Assembly (NCBI GenBank): GCA_945859605.1
Contig: OX243812.1
Span: forward strand, 47,465,752-47,529,751
Length of the DNA: 64,000 nucleotides
Reading direction: 5' to 3'
Source: Lumbricus rubellus
Taxonomy: Eukaryota > Annelida > Clitellata > Crassiclitellata > Lumbricidae
Position 1 is the stretch's first letter. Every line of letters begins with the position of its first letter. The notes under the pieces were generated by a model, which saw only the letters and a program-made list of their open reading frames with translations, ran no database searches and was not told the DNA's origin. Positions 21,575-32,248 of this stretch are shown in pieces. Made by a program: the position numbers and the translations under genes.

Positions 21575-22416
21575 CAGGGGTGTCAAACCTTTTTGAGTGG
21601 CGGGCCAGAATGAACATCTTCCAACAAGTGACGGGCCAGGGTGTCGAAGCTCCTGAGCAAAATTGGGTATAGTGATCTGAGAGGGAGCTCCAGGCTTGGT
21701 CAGCCGATTCCCAGAAAATGTTGGTATGAGTAAATCTCAAATGGCACAATTTTTAGCATACAAAACAGCCAAATAGGGAGGCTTATAAAATCTTAATTTT
21801 GATTTTCATTATCAGTCGTGGACATAACATAGAACTCGTAAAGCTTTTGGCCTAAGCCTACGGTCATTAAATCTAGGCATTGTCATAAAATAAATGGCTC
21901 ATAGTCTACCGGTAAGCTCCCAATAAAAAAAATGATCACCCTAAGTTTAAGTCTTGTATAGGCCTATCTCTTAACATGCAACGCTAACGTTTTCCTGACA
22001 AATCAAACATAGGCCTACTGGATAACTGTTGTATTCAACAAAGAAATACATATCCATCCAAATATCGCGAAAAGGTCTTGATTCAATGTCCACTTTCGTT
22101 TCTTATTAAATTTTGACAACATTTTAAATATTATAAGTGTTTCGTAGGCTAACTTTCATAATTTTTTAACATCCAACCAACTACCACAGATACACACTTT
22201 ACACAGTCTACAAAGAGCTGTGCGAGTGTGCGTCAGAGCAAAAGACTAGTGACGTCAGTAAGAAAAAAACTTTCATATATTTGGCGCTGACTGCAAAATA
22301 AATGTTTTTAAACTTTCATTCTCCAATTTTGTAATCTTTAGGGAAGGCTCCGCGGGCCAGAAACAAATCGTCGGCGGGCCAGAAATGGCCCGCGGGCCAG
22401 CTCTTTGACACCCCTG
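21575..22416. mobile_element. hAT-type MITE
   Basis: The ends are CAGGGGTGTCAAA and its inverted complement TTTGACACCCCTG. An 8-bp target duplication GTTTAGCT flanks them exactly (21567-21574 and 22417-22424). Subterminal GGCGGGCCAGAA words repeat at both ends. The terminal sequence resembles Charlie-like hAT elements. No transposase is visible in its 842 bp, so it is non-autonomous. It probably lies in or near the 3' UTR of the GT15 gene. Confidence 0.93.
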
Positions 22417-22474
22417 GTTTAGCTGATACTGTTTCTGCTGCTTCTGCGACTGCTGCTGCTCATGATAACATTAA

Positions 22475-22541
22475 TGGTTGTGGTGGTGGCGGTTTTGGTG
22501 GTCGTAGTGCTGGTGGTGGTTGTTGTGGTACGTTACGGGGC

Positions 22542-22579
<38 letters not shown>

Positions 22580-22580
22580 T
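22475..22580. repeat. GGTGGT and GAT microsatellites
   Basis: A (GGT)n-like tract is followed by about twelve GAT triplets. The frames here encode poly-V or poly-D runs and are not genes. Confidence 0.85.
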
Positions 22581-22854
22581 GATGTTGGCAATTGTTGTTT
22601 TTACTTTTATGTTCGAAATTAATCGGTTTATTTGTTTCGCCTTTGAAAATTGTGTCTGTGTGAGCTGTTTTTGCATTCAAGTCTTGTGTTGCCTGCTCAA
22701 CAGATTCAGTGAACTTTTACCGAGCATTCGAAGTATATGCTATGTATTGTTACAGTAGTGGTCCCCTCCTACTAAAAGCTCAAAAGTAGATAGAACTGTA
22801 GCAATCTGGCGATTTTTGACCACTAACTGCCTTATTTTTATTCATTTAACCCCC

Positions 22855-23010
22855 CTCTAGGTTGAAACAGCATGCGCCAACCTATATCTAGGATGAAATT
22901 TTAGGACCCGGCGTGCACAAACCACACCCTAGGTACAAAAATATACGTAAAACCCACCCCAGGTTGAAATTCTCAGACACGGCGTGCACGAACCAATATA
23001 CAGGGCCACA
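22855..23010. repeat. Roughly 100-bp tandem duplication
   Basis: Two diverged copies share AGGTTGAAA ... CGGCGTGCACxAACCA, about 100 bp apart. It lies just outside the first Polinton-like fragment. Confidence 0.6.
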
Positions 23011-23080
23011 TTATTGTCGCGTTTAGCACAGACACGGTTCGGGCCACACTACGGGTGCAAGAAGAATGATGCAAGCCTTG

Positions 23081-23590
23081 TAGAAATTTCACTTCGTTTT
23101 ACCCAACTGTTTCGTCGCTTCGTCTATGCTAATAGTGGCTTTATTTCTAATCTCTTCCTTCATCTGATTAAATTTCCCGAATTCACTCAGAATAATATCA
23201 TATTCTGTTTCTCAAATAATATTATCATCCAAGGCTTTTGAAACGAGGCTATCGATTGAATTAAGTTTCCCCTCCGCTATAGTCCTAATCTTAGAGTGTT
23301 TTTCTTGCCGAAGTGTTAATATTCGCCGGATTTGGGAAGATATAAGAGCCCGTGTCCCGATACCTACGGATACGGATATTATGATGCTAGCTGCGGGAAG
23401 AACAACGAGGGCTAATGCCGCGAGCCCTGTAGAGGAAAGGGTAAACACGCCTCCAAACGCCTCAGCTAGTTTAACACCCTTTTGATATTTTTTTACAGAT
23501 TCCGTCTCTCTTTCCTTTTTCTCGTGAAATTTCCTGTTGAATTTCAGATATTTTTTTAAGGCGATAAACGTCTGCTTTATTCGATTCCAT
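23081..23590 (-). pseudogene. Polinton-like hypothetical protein with hydrophobic segment, broken
   Basis: The start is an ATG at 23590. After about 13 codons a frameshift in a T-run (plus positions about 23546-23552) moves reading into a second frame that encodes a charged stretch, then a hydrophobic segment (LSSTGLAALALVVLPAASII), then a basic helix-rich region. An in-frame TGA near 23212 is followed by about 43 more sensible codons. I do not recognise the family. A glycine-spaced membrane segment beside helices would fit a small virion or membrane protein. It forms a divergent pair with the plus-strand ORF at 23704. Confidence 0.45.
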
Positions 23591-23703
23591 TTTATAATAC
23601 CTTATTTTTTAAAATGGAATTCAAATTTATAGTCGCTGGAGAAATACGAGTGTTGGAAATCTTAAAAAATATCTTGTTAATATAAAAATACGAGCTTATA
23701 AAA

Positions 23704-24117
23704 ATGGATTCCGTTTACACTATGAATACAGAAAATGTTGAGACGTGTCCGTTTCTAACTCTCGCTTCGAATAACAGCGAGGCTATGTCCTCTTTTGTTT
23801 CCGAAGTGAAATACGCGTGCAAAAATTTCATAACCGACGTTTTCAACCAGATCGGGGATGTTGGCGAGTGTTGTGATTATGAATGCAGTGAGTGTTGTGG
23901 TAGTGTGTTCAGCGAAAGTGAAAGCAGCGAGTGTAGCGATAGTGAAAACAGTGAGTGTAGCGATAGTGAAAACAGTGAGACTAACGATTTAGACGACGAG
24001 CTTTCTAGAAAAATCATCGCTAACAAATTCAAGCCGATTATTTTAGACCTTCAGAATAAACTAGGTATCTTGAAACGCGGTATTTGGAGGCGAAGGTTGT
24101 GTTTCGCGAGCGCATGA
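23704..24117 (+). CDS. Acidic, cysteine/serine-rich hypothetical protein
   Basis: This is a 137-aa open frame. It has an N-terminal helix-poor region, then a cysteine cluster (GECCDYECSECCG) that could bind metal, then repeats of SECSDSEN, then an acidic patch and a basic C-terminal helix. I recognise no family. The start is 113 bp from the divergent start at 23590. The GAT/AGT repeats may inflate the frame, but the flanks look coding. Confidence 0.4.
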   Translation: MDSVYTMNTENVETCPFLTLASNNSEAMSSFVSEVKYACKNFITDVFNQIGDVGECCDYECSECCGSVFSESESSECSDSENSECSDSENSETNDLDDELSRKIIANKFKPIILDLQNKLGILKRGIWRRRLCFASA

Positions 24118-24260
24118 GTAAAGAGATTGAGATCTTTAAAACAACCGCATCAGAGAAGCAGAACAAACTAGATATCTTTAAAACAATCGCACGACGAGCT
24201 TTCTTTAGCAGCAAAGGTTGTGTTTCATGATCGCATGAGTAAAGAGATTGAGATCTTAAA
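24092..24260 (+). repeat. Roughly 123-bp tandem duplication
   Basis: AAGGTTGTGTTTCxxGAxCGCATGAGTAAAGAG recurs at about 24092 and 24215, followed by the same AGATTGAGATCT. It duplicates the 3' end of the preceding ORF. Confidence 0.7.
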
Positions 24261-24323
24261 TTAGTATTCTATAACTACATCGATAGTTACAGAATAGCAA
24301 GCTAATAACAGATTGAGACCAAT

Positions 24324-24528
24324 TCAATTTCGTTCGTAATTCACATAACATAGCGAGTCTCCTTCGTTTATGACGACTGTCCCTTGGTCGTTAAAATTCT
24401 TAATATCGAATAACATATCTTCCGCGAACTCAGTAACGGTATCGCTTAGCAGGCAACAACCCGCTTCTATAAATTTTGGATTGAGTGAAATTTTACACCG
24501 CCCTCTTGTCATTTTTACGCCTAAACAG
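24324..24528 (-). pseudogene. dUTPase-like Polinton protein, C-terminal fragment
   Basis: About 67 residues align with the C-terminal half of the gene at 36251-36637. Shared wording includes LGVxMTRGxC near the start and NEGDSLCYVNY against NEKESICYVNY at the end. The N-terminal half is missing: coding similarity stops exactly where a transposon-like sequence (CAGGGGCG...) begins at about 24529. It is either a diverged second copy within this element or a piece of another Polinton. Confidence 0.65.
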
Positions 24529-24840
24529 GGGCGCAACCAGAAATTTTCCTGGGGGGTGCTCAGAATTTTTATTGTAAACGCCGAAGAGGCAAAGCAGCAG
24601 TAGTAGTTTTTTGGGCCCTTTGAGGGTCTTTTATTATTTCCTGAGGGGGTGCTCGGTAGTACAGTGGTTAGCGCGCTGGAGGCCTTTTACTAGTTATAAA
24701 ATTTGCCCTTTGGATGTCTTTTTATTTTCCTGAGGGGGTGCTCGGTAGTACAGTGGTTAGCGCGCTGGACTGTCGACCAAGAGGTCGGGGGTCTTTTATT
24801 ATTTTACTGATTCCTCCTCTTCTCATCTAGCGCCTTTTAT
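24529..24840 (+). mobile_element. Repeat insertion with tRNA-like heads, cuts the dUTPase-like gene
   Basis: It begins CAGGGGCGCAACCAGAAATT, resembling the end of a hAT-like element. It holds two tandem copies of a block ending in GCTCGGTAGTACAGTGGTTA then GCGCGCTGGA, whose second copy continues like a tRNA-Asp-derived SINE (A-box TAGTACAGTGGTTAGCGC, then CTGTCGACC). The same block occurs inverted at about 42770-42915. The right boundary is uncertain, and no target duplication was found. Confidence 0.55.
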
Positions 24841-24860
24841 TATTTCAATCAGCAAGGAAA

Positions 24861-25931
24861 CTAAGGTCGTAAGTATACCGCCGAAAAGTCTCTAGCTAAT
24901 ATGTTTGTAGCGATGGACGAAAATGCGAATACCTCGAGGTAACCGGTATCGGTTAGAAAAACTATGGTACTACCGGTTGAACTGTTATACGAACCTCCCG
25001 TACTTCCTCCACCCGAAATTTGCATGAATGTCGTCCCATTTCTATGCAGGTGGACGGTACCATAAGCGGTATTACTATTGTTAACAAATTCTATGTACGT
25101 CGAAACGAGATAGTGCCCAGCTTTACGGAGAGTGAAACGAGTCGGTTGCATACTGCTATCGGTTAAGCTTCTTACAAATTCAAAAGTAACTAGTGTGTTA
25201 GTTTTAGCGGTTAGCGTTTGTTGAGCGTTACTGAAAGCGCTAACCGCGGGTCCTACAGCAGTCGTATCCACATATTTTTTAGTAGCTGCATCGCCGTCAC
25301 CGCTGGGATCACGTAGGCCTGTAATGTGGACGTCATGCATAAAGATGGGCTTATACACATTTATTTTAGACGGAAGACTGCCATCCATTGACTTAACCAT
25401 CTCTAACATGGTTTCATTATTTATTTTAAAACGAAACCCAGCCGTCGACAGAAATATAATTGGTAGGTTTAATCGCCCTTCTATTTTATTCGTTGTATTT
25501 CCTAAAAATATATTAAAATCTTTACTTCCATCCAAATCCTTACATCCCATCCCCCGCGAAAGATCCCTGCCGATACTGCTTAAGAATAGGTCGCCAGTCA
25601 TTGTATCACCAGTTTTAGACACTTTCGAAGCAGTTAGTTCATCAACGTATTTCTTATTAGCCAAATGATTATCGTTCAATGGAGAATCGTTGTGATTCGT
25701 TATCAAATCAATTGCTTGACCCCGACTTAAGGCTTCATCCATTCCTGCTGTCAAAGTGTTCGTTGTAGGCAAACCTTTTATCGCATGACCGCCCATTTTT
25801 AAAGAACCAGTCGCCGGATTTGCCCCATCCAATCGGAGGAAACTAGCATTTATTTGACTAAGAGTAAAACCTCCAGCGATTACTCTTTGTGATGAACCAA
25901 CATCGGTGTGACTGAATTTATCGACGGGCAT
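24861..25931 (-). CDS. Fibre-like protein B with C1q/TNF-like head
   Basis: This 356-aa open frame has no breaks. The N-terminal 200 or so residues are paralogous to the next gene upstream (both start MPVDKF.HTD.G and share AGMDEALSR, AIDLITNH and KTGDTMTGDLFL). They carry phage-tail-fibre-like DAATKKYVD and NKKYVDE motifs, typical of trimeric fibre shafts. From about residue 225 the sequence is unrelated to its neighbour and reads as a beta-rich C1q/TNF-like jelly roll (FTLRKAGHYLVSTYIEF, VHLHRNG, then alternating beta strands to YLRP). I infer a receptor-binding virion spike. It is the last gene of the minus-strand array. A TATATA-like word lies just before the ATG. Confidence 0.8.
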   Translation of the reverse strand: MPVDKFSHTDVGSSQRVIAGGFTLSQINASFLRLDGANPATGSLKMGGHAIKGLPTTNTLTAGMDEALSRGQAIDLITNHNDSPLNDNHLANKKYVDELTASKVSKTGDTMTGDLFLSSIGRDLSRGMGCKDLDGSKDFNIFLGNTTNKIEGRLNLPIIFLSTAGFRFKINNETMLEMVKSMDGSLPSKINVYKPIFMHDVHITGLRDPSGDGDAATKKYVDTTAVGPAVSAFSNAQQTLTAKTNTLVTFEFVRSLTDSSMQPTRFTLRKAGHYLVSTYIEFVNNSNTAYGTVHLHRNGTTFMQISGGGSTGGSYNSSTGSTIVFLTDTGYLEVFAFSSIATNILARDFSAVYLRP

Positions 25932-25980
25932 TTCTCATATATAATAATTTTTTAATGCGAATATCCATCTTCCCAGCAGA

Positions 25981-27090
25981 TTAGTCATCGCATACATATA
26001 ATTGCATTACCTGAACCTTTCGTACACGATTAGCTTCCATTTCCGTTAATGTAACTCTGTAATATTGATACGCATCCATAGGGCTAGTAATATCAAAATA
26101 TGACGGAAAACCCAGTGAATTCGTTGAAGTAGGGTATATGTATAATGGTGTAAACACTACTCCATCTATGCTAGCGGATAAACTCCACATTCCAGATACC
26201 CATTCGGTTTTCACCACAATTCTCCAAATTTTAACTGGCTCAGGACATTTAATTTGTAACCAAACAGTTATACCTTCACCCGAAATCCAAGCTGCGTTAA
26301 CATCGTCGGTGAGATTAGTGAAAGCATGGTAGGCTTTGTTCCTGGATAAACAAGAACTGGCACTAGCAACGAATCCTGTCACACTTACATCAGCTTCCAA
26401 GGGAGGAATATACCCAACACGGCACTTTTTCAGAGATTTATCGACGTAATTCTTTGTAGCGGCATCTTGAGCTACAAGAGGATCGCTTAAATCGTTGATA
26501 TTATTACTATTCATTAGGATATTTTGATAAACGTCGATTTTTCGATCGTTAGGCGCTCTACCGATTCTTATTATATTTTCTACTCCTATTTTGCATAGAA
26601 ATCCTTCAGTCGTTTGTAATGTAATAGGATTGTTTAACCAACATTGTAGTTTATTTGATATACTACCTAAGATAATAGCGAATTCTTTATTTCCTCCTCT
26701 CAAGTCCTTACAACCCATTGAGCGCAGACCATCTGAGCCAACGTTTAAGAACAGATCGCCAGTCATTGTATCACCAGTTTTAGACACTTTCGAAGCATCA
26801 ACGTATTTCTTATTCGTCAAATGATTATCGTTGGACGGAGAATCGTCGTGATTCGTTATCAAATCAATGGCTTGTCTCCTACTTAAAGCTTCATCCATTC
26901 CGGCTGTCGAAGTATTCGTTACTGGAAGACCTTTTATCACATTTCTATTCATTTTTAAATTTCCAGTCGGCAGATTTGCTCCATCACATCGAAGAAAATT
27001 AGCATTTATTTGACTAAGAGTTACACCTCCATCGATTACTCTTCGTGATGTTCCTCCAATATCGGTGTGACCAAATTTATCAACAGGCAT
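25981..27090 (-). CDS. Fibre-like protein A with discoidin-like head
   Basis: This 369-aa intact frame has the same N-terminal module as fibre B (about residues 1-220, including DAATKNYVD). Its C-terminal module is different, from about residue 230: ASASSCLSRNKAYHAFTNL, AAWISGEGITVWLQIKCPEP, VKIWRIVVKTEW, and YYRVTLTEMEANRVRKVQV, the pattern of an F5/8-type C (discoidin) carbohydrate- or lipid-binding domain. It lies 49 bp upstream of fibre B and 27 bp downstream of the protease. The shared stem with different heads suggests duplication followed by head exchange. The role as a virion attachment protein is inferred from motifs and context. Confidence 0.8.
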   Translation of the reverse strand: MPVDKFGHTDIGGTSRRVIDGGVTLSQINANFLRCDGANLPTGNLKMNRNVIKGLPVTNTSTAGMDEALSRRQAIDLITNHDDSPSNDNHLTNKKYVDASKVSKTGDTMTGDLFLNVGSDGLRSMGCKDLRGGNKEFAIILGSISNKLQCWLNNPITLQTTEGFLCKIGVENIIRIGRAPNDRKIDVYQNILMNSNNINDLSDPLVAQDAATKNYVDKSLKKCRVGYIPPLEADVSVTGFVASASSCLSRNKAYHAFTNLTDDVNAAWISGEGITVWLQIKCPEPVKIWRIVVKTEWVSGMWSLSASIDGVVFTPLYIYPTSTNSLGFPSYFDITSPMDAYQYYRVTLTEMEANRVRKVQVMQLYVCDD

Positions 27091-27117
27091 TATATATATA
27101 TTTATATAAAATAATTT

Positions 27118-27540
27118 TTAATGCAAGCCGTTTATAACTTCTTGGAAATTCATTCCATCACCCACCATCTTCAATACATACAGACACAAATGACCACAAA
27201 ATACTTCGTTATCCGGCTGTATACGTTCGCTGTTATATAGCACTGGACGGCGTAAATACTTTATCAGTTCCAGAGGGGGAGGAAGGCCGTAACTATCGAA
27301 ATATATTTTCTCATTACCGCTCTTTAAGAAAGCGCACCAGTGCGAGCCCGCCCCATTAGAATCGTCTAGATTCAATATCCCACACTCATTCCATCCAGGT
27401 TTCTTCGGCAACTCGTCTCTGAAAAATACTCCTCTGAAATTATTGATGTTTAGTTTCTTAGCCGCTTCGATTAGATCCACATTCGATAAAGCAATATTGG
27501 GTAACACAACTCCACAGACATCGATTTGTTTCACGCTCAT
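27118..27540 (-). CDS. Adenain-like cysteine protease (Polinton PRO)
   Basis: This 140-aa intact frame is related to adenovirus endoprotease and the wider Ulp1/C5 family. The catalytic histidine lies in GSHWCAFLK (residue about 67), the acidic residue in IYFDSYG (about 81), the glutamine of the oxyanion hole in RIQPDNEVF (about 108), and the cysteine in FCGHLCLYVL (about 115). The family matures virion proteins by cleaving after Gly-containing sites. Several small proteins in this element carry such sites. It lies between PolB (16 bp gap) and fibre A (27 bp gap). All key residues are present. Confidence 0.9.
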   Translation of the reverse strand: MSVKQIDVCGVVLPNIALSNVDLIEAAKKLNINNFRGVFFRDELPKKPGWNECGILNLDDSNGAGSHWCAFLKSGNEKIYFDSYGLPPPLELIKYLRRPVLYNSERIQPDNEVFCGHLCLYVLKMVGDGMNFQEVINGLH

Positions 27541-27556
27541 TTATTAAATATAAACA

Positions 27557-30500
27557 TTAATTTAAAAATTTCAACGTGTAATGACCATATGCTAGTGTGT
27601 GAATTCCATCTTGCATTATCACCCGTTTATCGTCACCAGCAAATAATGCAACTTTATTAATTTTTTCCGTATAAATATCGTGATGATAAGAACTAATAAC
27701 ATTCATCGTTCGTTGCTGTTCTTTTTTAGTAAATAAGCAGTCTCTATAATCTTCGTGAGTAATAGTTTTCTGGACAACATTCTTCTTAATACCTTTACAT
27801 TTCTTGTGCTCATCTCCAGCAGCCATCTTATAAGAATACAGCTTTGCTCGCAACCCGATAAATTCTTTTATCTGTTTCCCACTAGTTTCATCCTTGAACA
27901 TTCCAATAACTTTTTTATTTACTCCAGTCACAATACCAGATGGATGATCTTTCGGGTATTCACTCGTGTCGAATCGAGCTTTAATATCTTCTGCGATATC
28001 TGAGTAAAAGTCTTCAATTTTAATTTCGTATGTCAAAGAATCTGTATCGGTAAATAATAATTTAGCTCTATTTCCGTATTTAGTCTTGATGTATTTGTAA
28101 TGAAAGTCATAAATCAACGTTTTACTCAAATCTAATATACACATGCCAAGATAGATAGGTTTATTATAGTACAATTTAGTTTTTTTCATGTGAACGGCTA
28201 TTAGATTTTCATCGAAAATAGTACACCTCTCGTAATTAGGTTTTGCGGCTTGTTTAATAGCATCCTTCTCTTCGCACACTAACTTTATATCAACACGATT
28301 TTCAATGTTCTCACAAGTTTTTCCAAAGACACTGTTATTCATTAATTTGAAAAAGTCTTTCTCAAAGTCAATAGTAGCTTTCGCTCTAAGAGCTGTATTT
28401 AAATCGATATACTTTTTCAACCAATCACTTTCCTCAAATAGTATGCCTCTGTGCACTTTTGTTATTTTCAAACCCAAGCTCTCATACAGCTTCAGATTTT
28501 CGTAGTGTAGCACATACTTCTTTTTATCGTTTAAGTTTGGAATTAACTTTTTGACTTTGTCAATCTCAATGCTTTCGGGGGCTAACGGAAAATCGTTATG
28601 CAGATCGTGTAACTCTTTAGGGTATTCCAAATCAACTTCCAATATGCATGGAATACTTCTCCAATTTTTTAATTCATCTTCGTTCATCCATTTGAACCCG
28701 TGAGTAGGTAAAGGTTTGATCATAGCCCATCAATATAGATTATTCGCATCCAGGTAAGTGATAAATGTAAAATTTTCGTTGCTATTGAAATCGTTCATAT
28801 ATTTATTATTCGCTTTCCCGTAACGATTTGATATTATGCTCACTCCTCCTCTCATCCCTTGCTTAATCATCAGAATCATATCGTAATCACTCAATAACTC
28901 CAATTTCACGCCTGTCAATTTTAAAGCGGCATCCCAGGCTAAGCCAGGAGATGTAAAATACCATGCAGGGTCAAGCGTATAGTTCTTCATACACACATCT
29001 CTAAAGTTTTCGAAAACATCAGCAAGTAGCAGAACATCCGAAACGTTGTATAAATCGTGATAATCTCTGAATGTTTTGCATCCAAATTCTGTTCATACTG
29101 TTTGTGCATGCTCGTAGTCTTTATCGCTAATATTCGAGTCATTTAGCTTAGAATAGAAAACGGATTTAGGTGGTAGTTCGGTTTCATTAAAGGTAGTAAA
29201 TGAATCGACGTAGTCATAAGGATATACTCCTTTTCTTAGCAAAAGATCGAGCTTTTTTCTTGTATATCGTTTCCCAATATTTTTACACTGGTCTTTGCTT
29301 AGGTTCCTCGATAAAGCATCAAAACTAGAAGCCATAAATTTAAAACTGTCGATAAAGCGTAATTCGCGCTTGACGGTAATCTCTTTTCCCTCATCTATAA
29401 ACTTATCAACAACGACCTCTCTGCTAAAAGATATATACTTTTCCTCGTTATTAGGTATGCAGGTAATTTACTCTCCATTGTCACCTCTCAGTTTCTTAAT
29501 GAACAGATGGCAGTCGTACCCGGAAAGATTGTGAAACACAACGGGAAAGAACTCTGGACAATTATAGTTTAAATTACAACTGTTATGAGCAGCTCCTCTA
29601 AACTTTCCACTAAGATGACAGTGATCTTTCACTCGGTCTTCACCCAAGGTTTTTTCACAGATATGGCATATAGTAGCTCCAGCAAAACACTTCTTGTCTT
29701 CTTCTGTAAATATCATCTCCTTCTTAGAAAATTTAAACTGATTATATATTTGTTTTATATTCTCTGTGAGTTTATCTACAAATATTTGACCAACATCATC
29801 ATCTTCGCTTTCAGCCGTAAACGTCACAGGATCTTGTGAATATACGCTATCATCGAAACATTTTATGTGGTAACAAAATGAGCTAGGAATATGCTTTTGG
29901 TATTTATTAGTGTATGACAACTCTGGATTTGATTGGCATGTTTCGATCGGTTTTACAAAAGACTCGAAATCTGCATAGACTTAAAAGGAACCCTCATAGA
30001 ATTGTTATAATTTTTAAAAATTAACATAGTTCCTGGTTCTGGCATTTTAATTTTTTGTGCGTTATGTTTTGAGCAGTAGGGGAAGGCGGGGCAAGACGGA
30101 CCCCTGAGGTAAGATGGATCCCATCAATATAAGGTATCTATAATGTCGCCACCTTCCGAATGAACTTTACTTACTATAATACTGTTGATGCTTAGGTGAT
30201 TTGTCCAAACTAAACGACCGAAACCTCATTTTCTCGTTTTTTATGAGGAAAATTTGATTTTTGACCTGCCCGATCTTGTTTTCAGGAAACATTTATTTGC
30301 TAAGTATTCAATTGCACATTGTGACAGGCTTTTTATACAAGTTCATTTGGTTAAACACCCTTTTCTGCCGTATTAATGAATCCAATATTGGCAGGATACC
30401 CAGTAGATTTATTATTTTACTGGTGAAAAGTTTACACCTTACCCATGGGGGCTAGTTGGATCATCACCGACGGGGCAAGACGGACCTTGTGATCCATCTT

Positions 30501-32211
30501 GCCCCGTTTGTGTGAATTCTTCATGTGGTTCGACTTTTTCCAACAGATTTCACATGTTAGTTAATTAATATGTTATTATTACTATAACTATAATTGTTGG
30601 ATACAATATTAATGACAATTAACGCGAAAGACATGATTGTAGTGGTCTATCTTGTCCCACCATGGGGGCAAGATGGACCACTAAAATCATATGAAATTTC
30701 AAAATATACCTCAATATAACTTATGCGTTATTCTTAATGTTTTACTTTATAGACTATCACATTTGTGCATAAAAATAGTATTCTACATGTGATCAGAACA
30801 TGCTACGATGAAAGCATAATGCGTGGGGCATGATTTATTAGACTGGTCCATCTTGCCCCATAGTGGGGCAAGATGGACCATTACAACTAAATTTTTTAAT
30901 TAAAAAAATTCTTATTATCAAAAAGGGATGCAATTAAATTCGTGTTGCCCTTAGCTACGTTACTGTATAAGCTACGAGTAACAAATAAATTTGTGTCCGT
31001 GAAGCGCGTTTATGGTGTCTTAAAACCAGAAGTCCGTTACGAGGTCCGTCTTGCTCCTACTTCCCCTACTCATCATGGTTGTTAAGCGCTTCTGTCGTTG
31101 TGAAACCATTCATACACCTTTTACAATAGTGCGCTGAATGATGCGAATTTGCTGTTCGGAACGTCATCATTCTGTTAAAATTCTTGATCCAGCAATAATG
31201 TTTCCTTTCTCCGTTGGAAATAAGCAATAGATCTACGCAAATACTACTTTCACACTTAGACAGATAAAGCGGGTATCGGTCTTCTTCTTTTTCATAACCG
31301 AATACAATAACTCTAATATTATTATTTCTCTCGAATTTACCTATCACATTAGCATCAACAGCAACTGGAAACTCAATACCACTCCAATTAAGTTTTTTCG
31401 ATTGTTCTTTCAAAGCTTTCGTTATTTTTTTCGGATGGTCATCCACCGGATTCAACGCTCTAGTCATACACCATTTGAAACATTCTTCGTCGTGGTTTTT
31501 CATATTTATAATAGCCTTTTTATTAGCTAAAAATCTGGGAAGTGGAATGTAAGAACTACCTCTCAAGGGTTTATATTTTACCGTATTTATATCTAATTTT
31601 ACAACAGCTTTAAATCTCCAATTACTTCCTTGCATCTGAAAACTAGCAATAGACTCCATGATTTTGTCCTTCTTTCTGCTGTATATTTCATTCAAGTCGG
31701 TTGCTTCTAAAATAACTTCTGCAGTCACTATTCCAGATTTCATATCCACGCGTTCCATAGTACAAGTAAGAACTAAATTAGTCTTTGTCTGGTGATTGTT
31801 CGACAACAGATGTACTACCTGCGGTCTGACGAAATCAAGAAACGACGAGGCATCCATTCCATTAATTCCATCTATTCTATATTGCTTGGTAAATCCTTTA
31901 ATAGCCGACGCTGTTTCTCGAATTTTAATATTATCAAATATCCTGGAAACAGTTGACTTCAACGATTCGAGTTTTTCGTTAACCTCTGCTTGTTCAGGCA
32001 CGTAACTAAGTAACCAATCCGCAAAATCATTTAATTTGGATCTAACCCTATTTTTGTATTTTCTCTTAGGCGCTACTGGTTTGTATTTACCAGGTGTGGG
32101 AGTAAGCGTAGGAACCTTAATATCAGGAACCGATGAGTCGAGCAAGTGTTCAACATGGTTCATGTTTCTTAAACTACTTTTCTTTAAATACATTTTATTC
32201 TTACCACGCAA
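27557..32211 (-). pseudogene. Protein-primed family B DNA polymerase (PolB), broken
   Basis: In order on the minus strand: a long N-terminal Polinton-specific region (32211-31069); a zinc-finger-like CKRCMNGFTTTEAL; 3'-5' exonuclease motifs I (YADFES), II (FHNLSGYDCHLF) and III (YHDLYNVSDVLLLADVF); an HNH-like cysteine cluster (CHICEKTL..CHLSGKFRGAAHNSCN); polymerase motif A (DANNLY); and motif C (FTDTDSLTYEI) with the catalytic aspartates. Breaks: a 988-bp transposon between the finger and exo regions (30079-31066), a frameshift just before the exo I motif (about 29975), and in-frame stops at about 29468, 29094 and directly after DANNLY (about 28726). The C-terminal 388 codons are open. The enzyme would replicate the element by protein priming; this copy cannot make it. 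Confidence 0.93.
30079..31066. mobile_element. TA-flanked 988-bp MITE inside PolB
   Basis: Its ends are GGGGAAGGCGGGGCAAGACG and the inverse of CGTCTTGCTCCTACTTCCCC, flanked by TA at 30077-30078 and 31067-31068. The PolB frame on both sides continues in register if one TA and the insert are removed. That TA duplication fits the Tc1/mariner/pogo superfamily. Inside, the terminal word GGGGCAAGAxGGACC recurs as back-to-back inverted pairs at about 30470-30505, 30643-30680 and 30842-30882. There is no transposase. Confidence 0.9.
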
Positions 32212-32248
32212 AAATATTAATACATTATCGACACTTTAATTTCATAAT

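Noticed and set aside
22760..23080. Left Polinton terminal inverted repeat matching the region after the integrase
   Set aside because: I compared it by eye with 40390-40870 and saw only short gapped matches (AGAAGxAATGA..TGCA), not a convincing inverted repeat.
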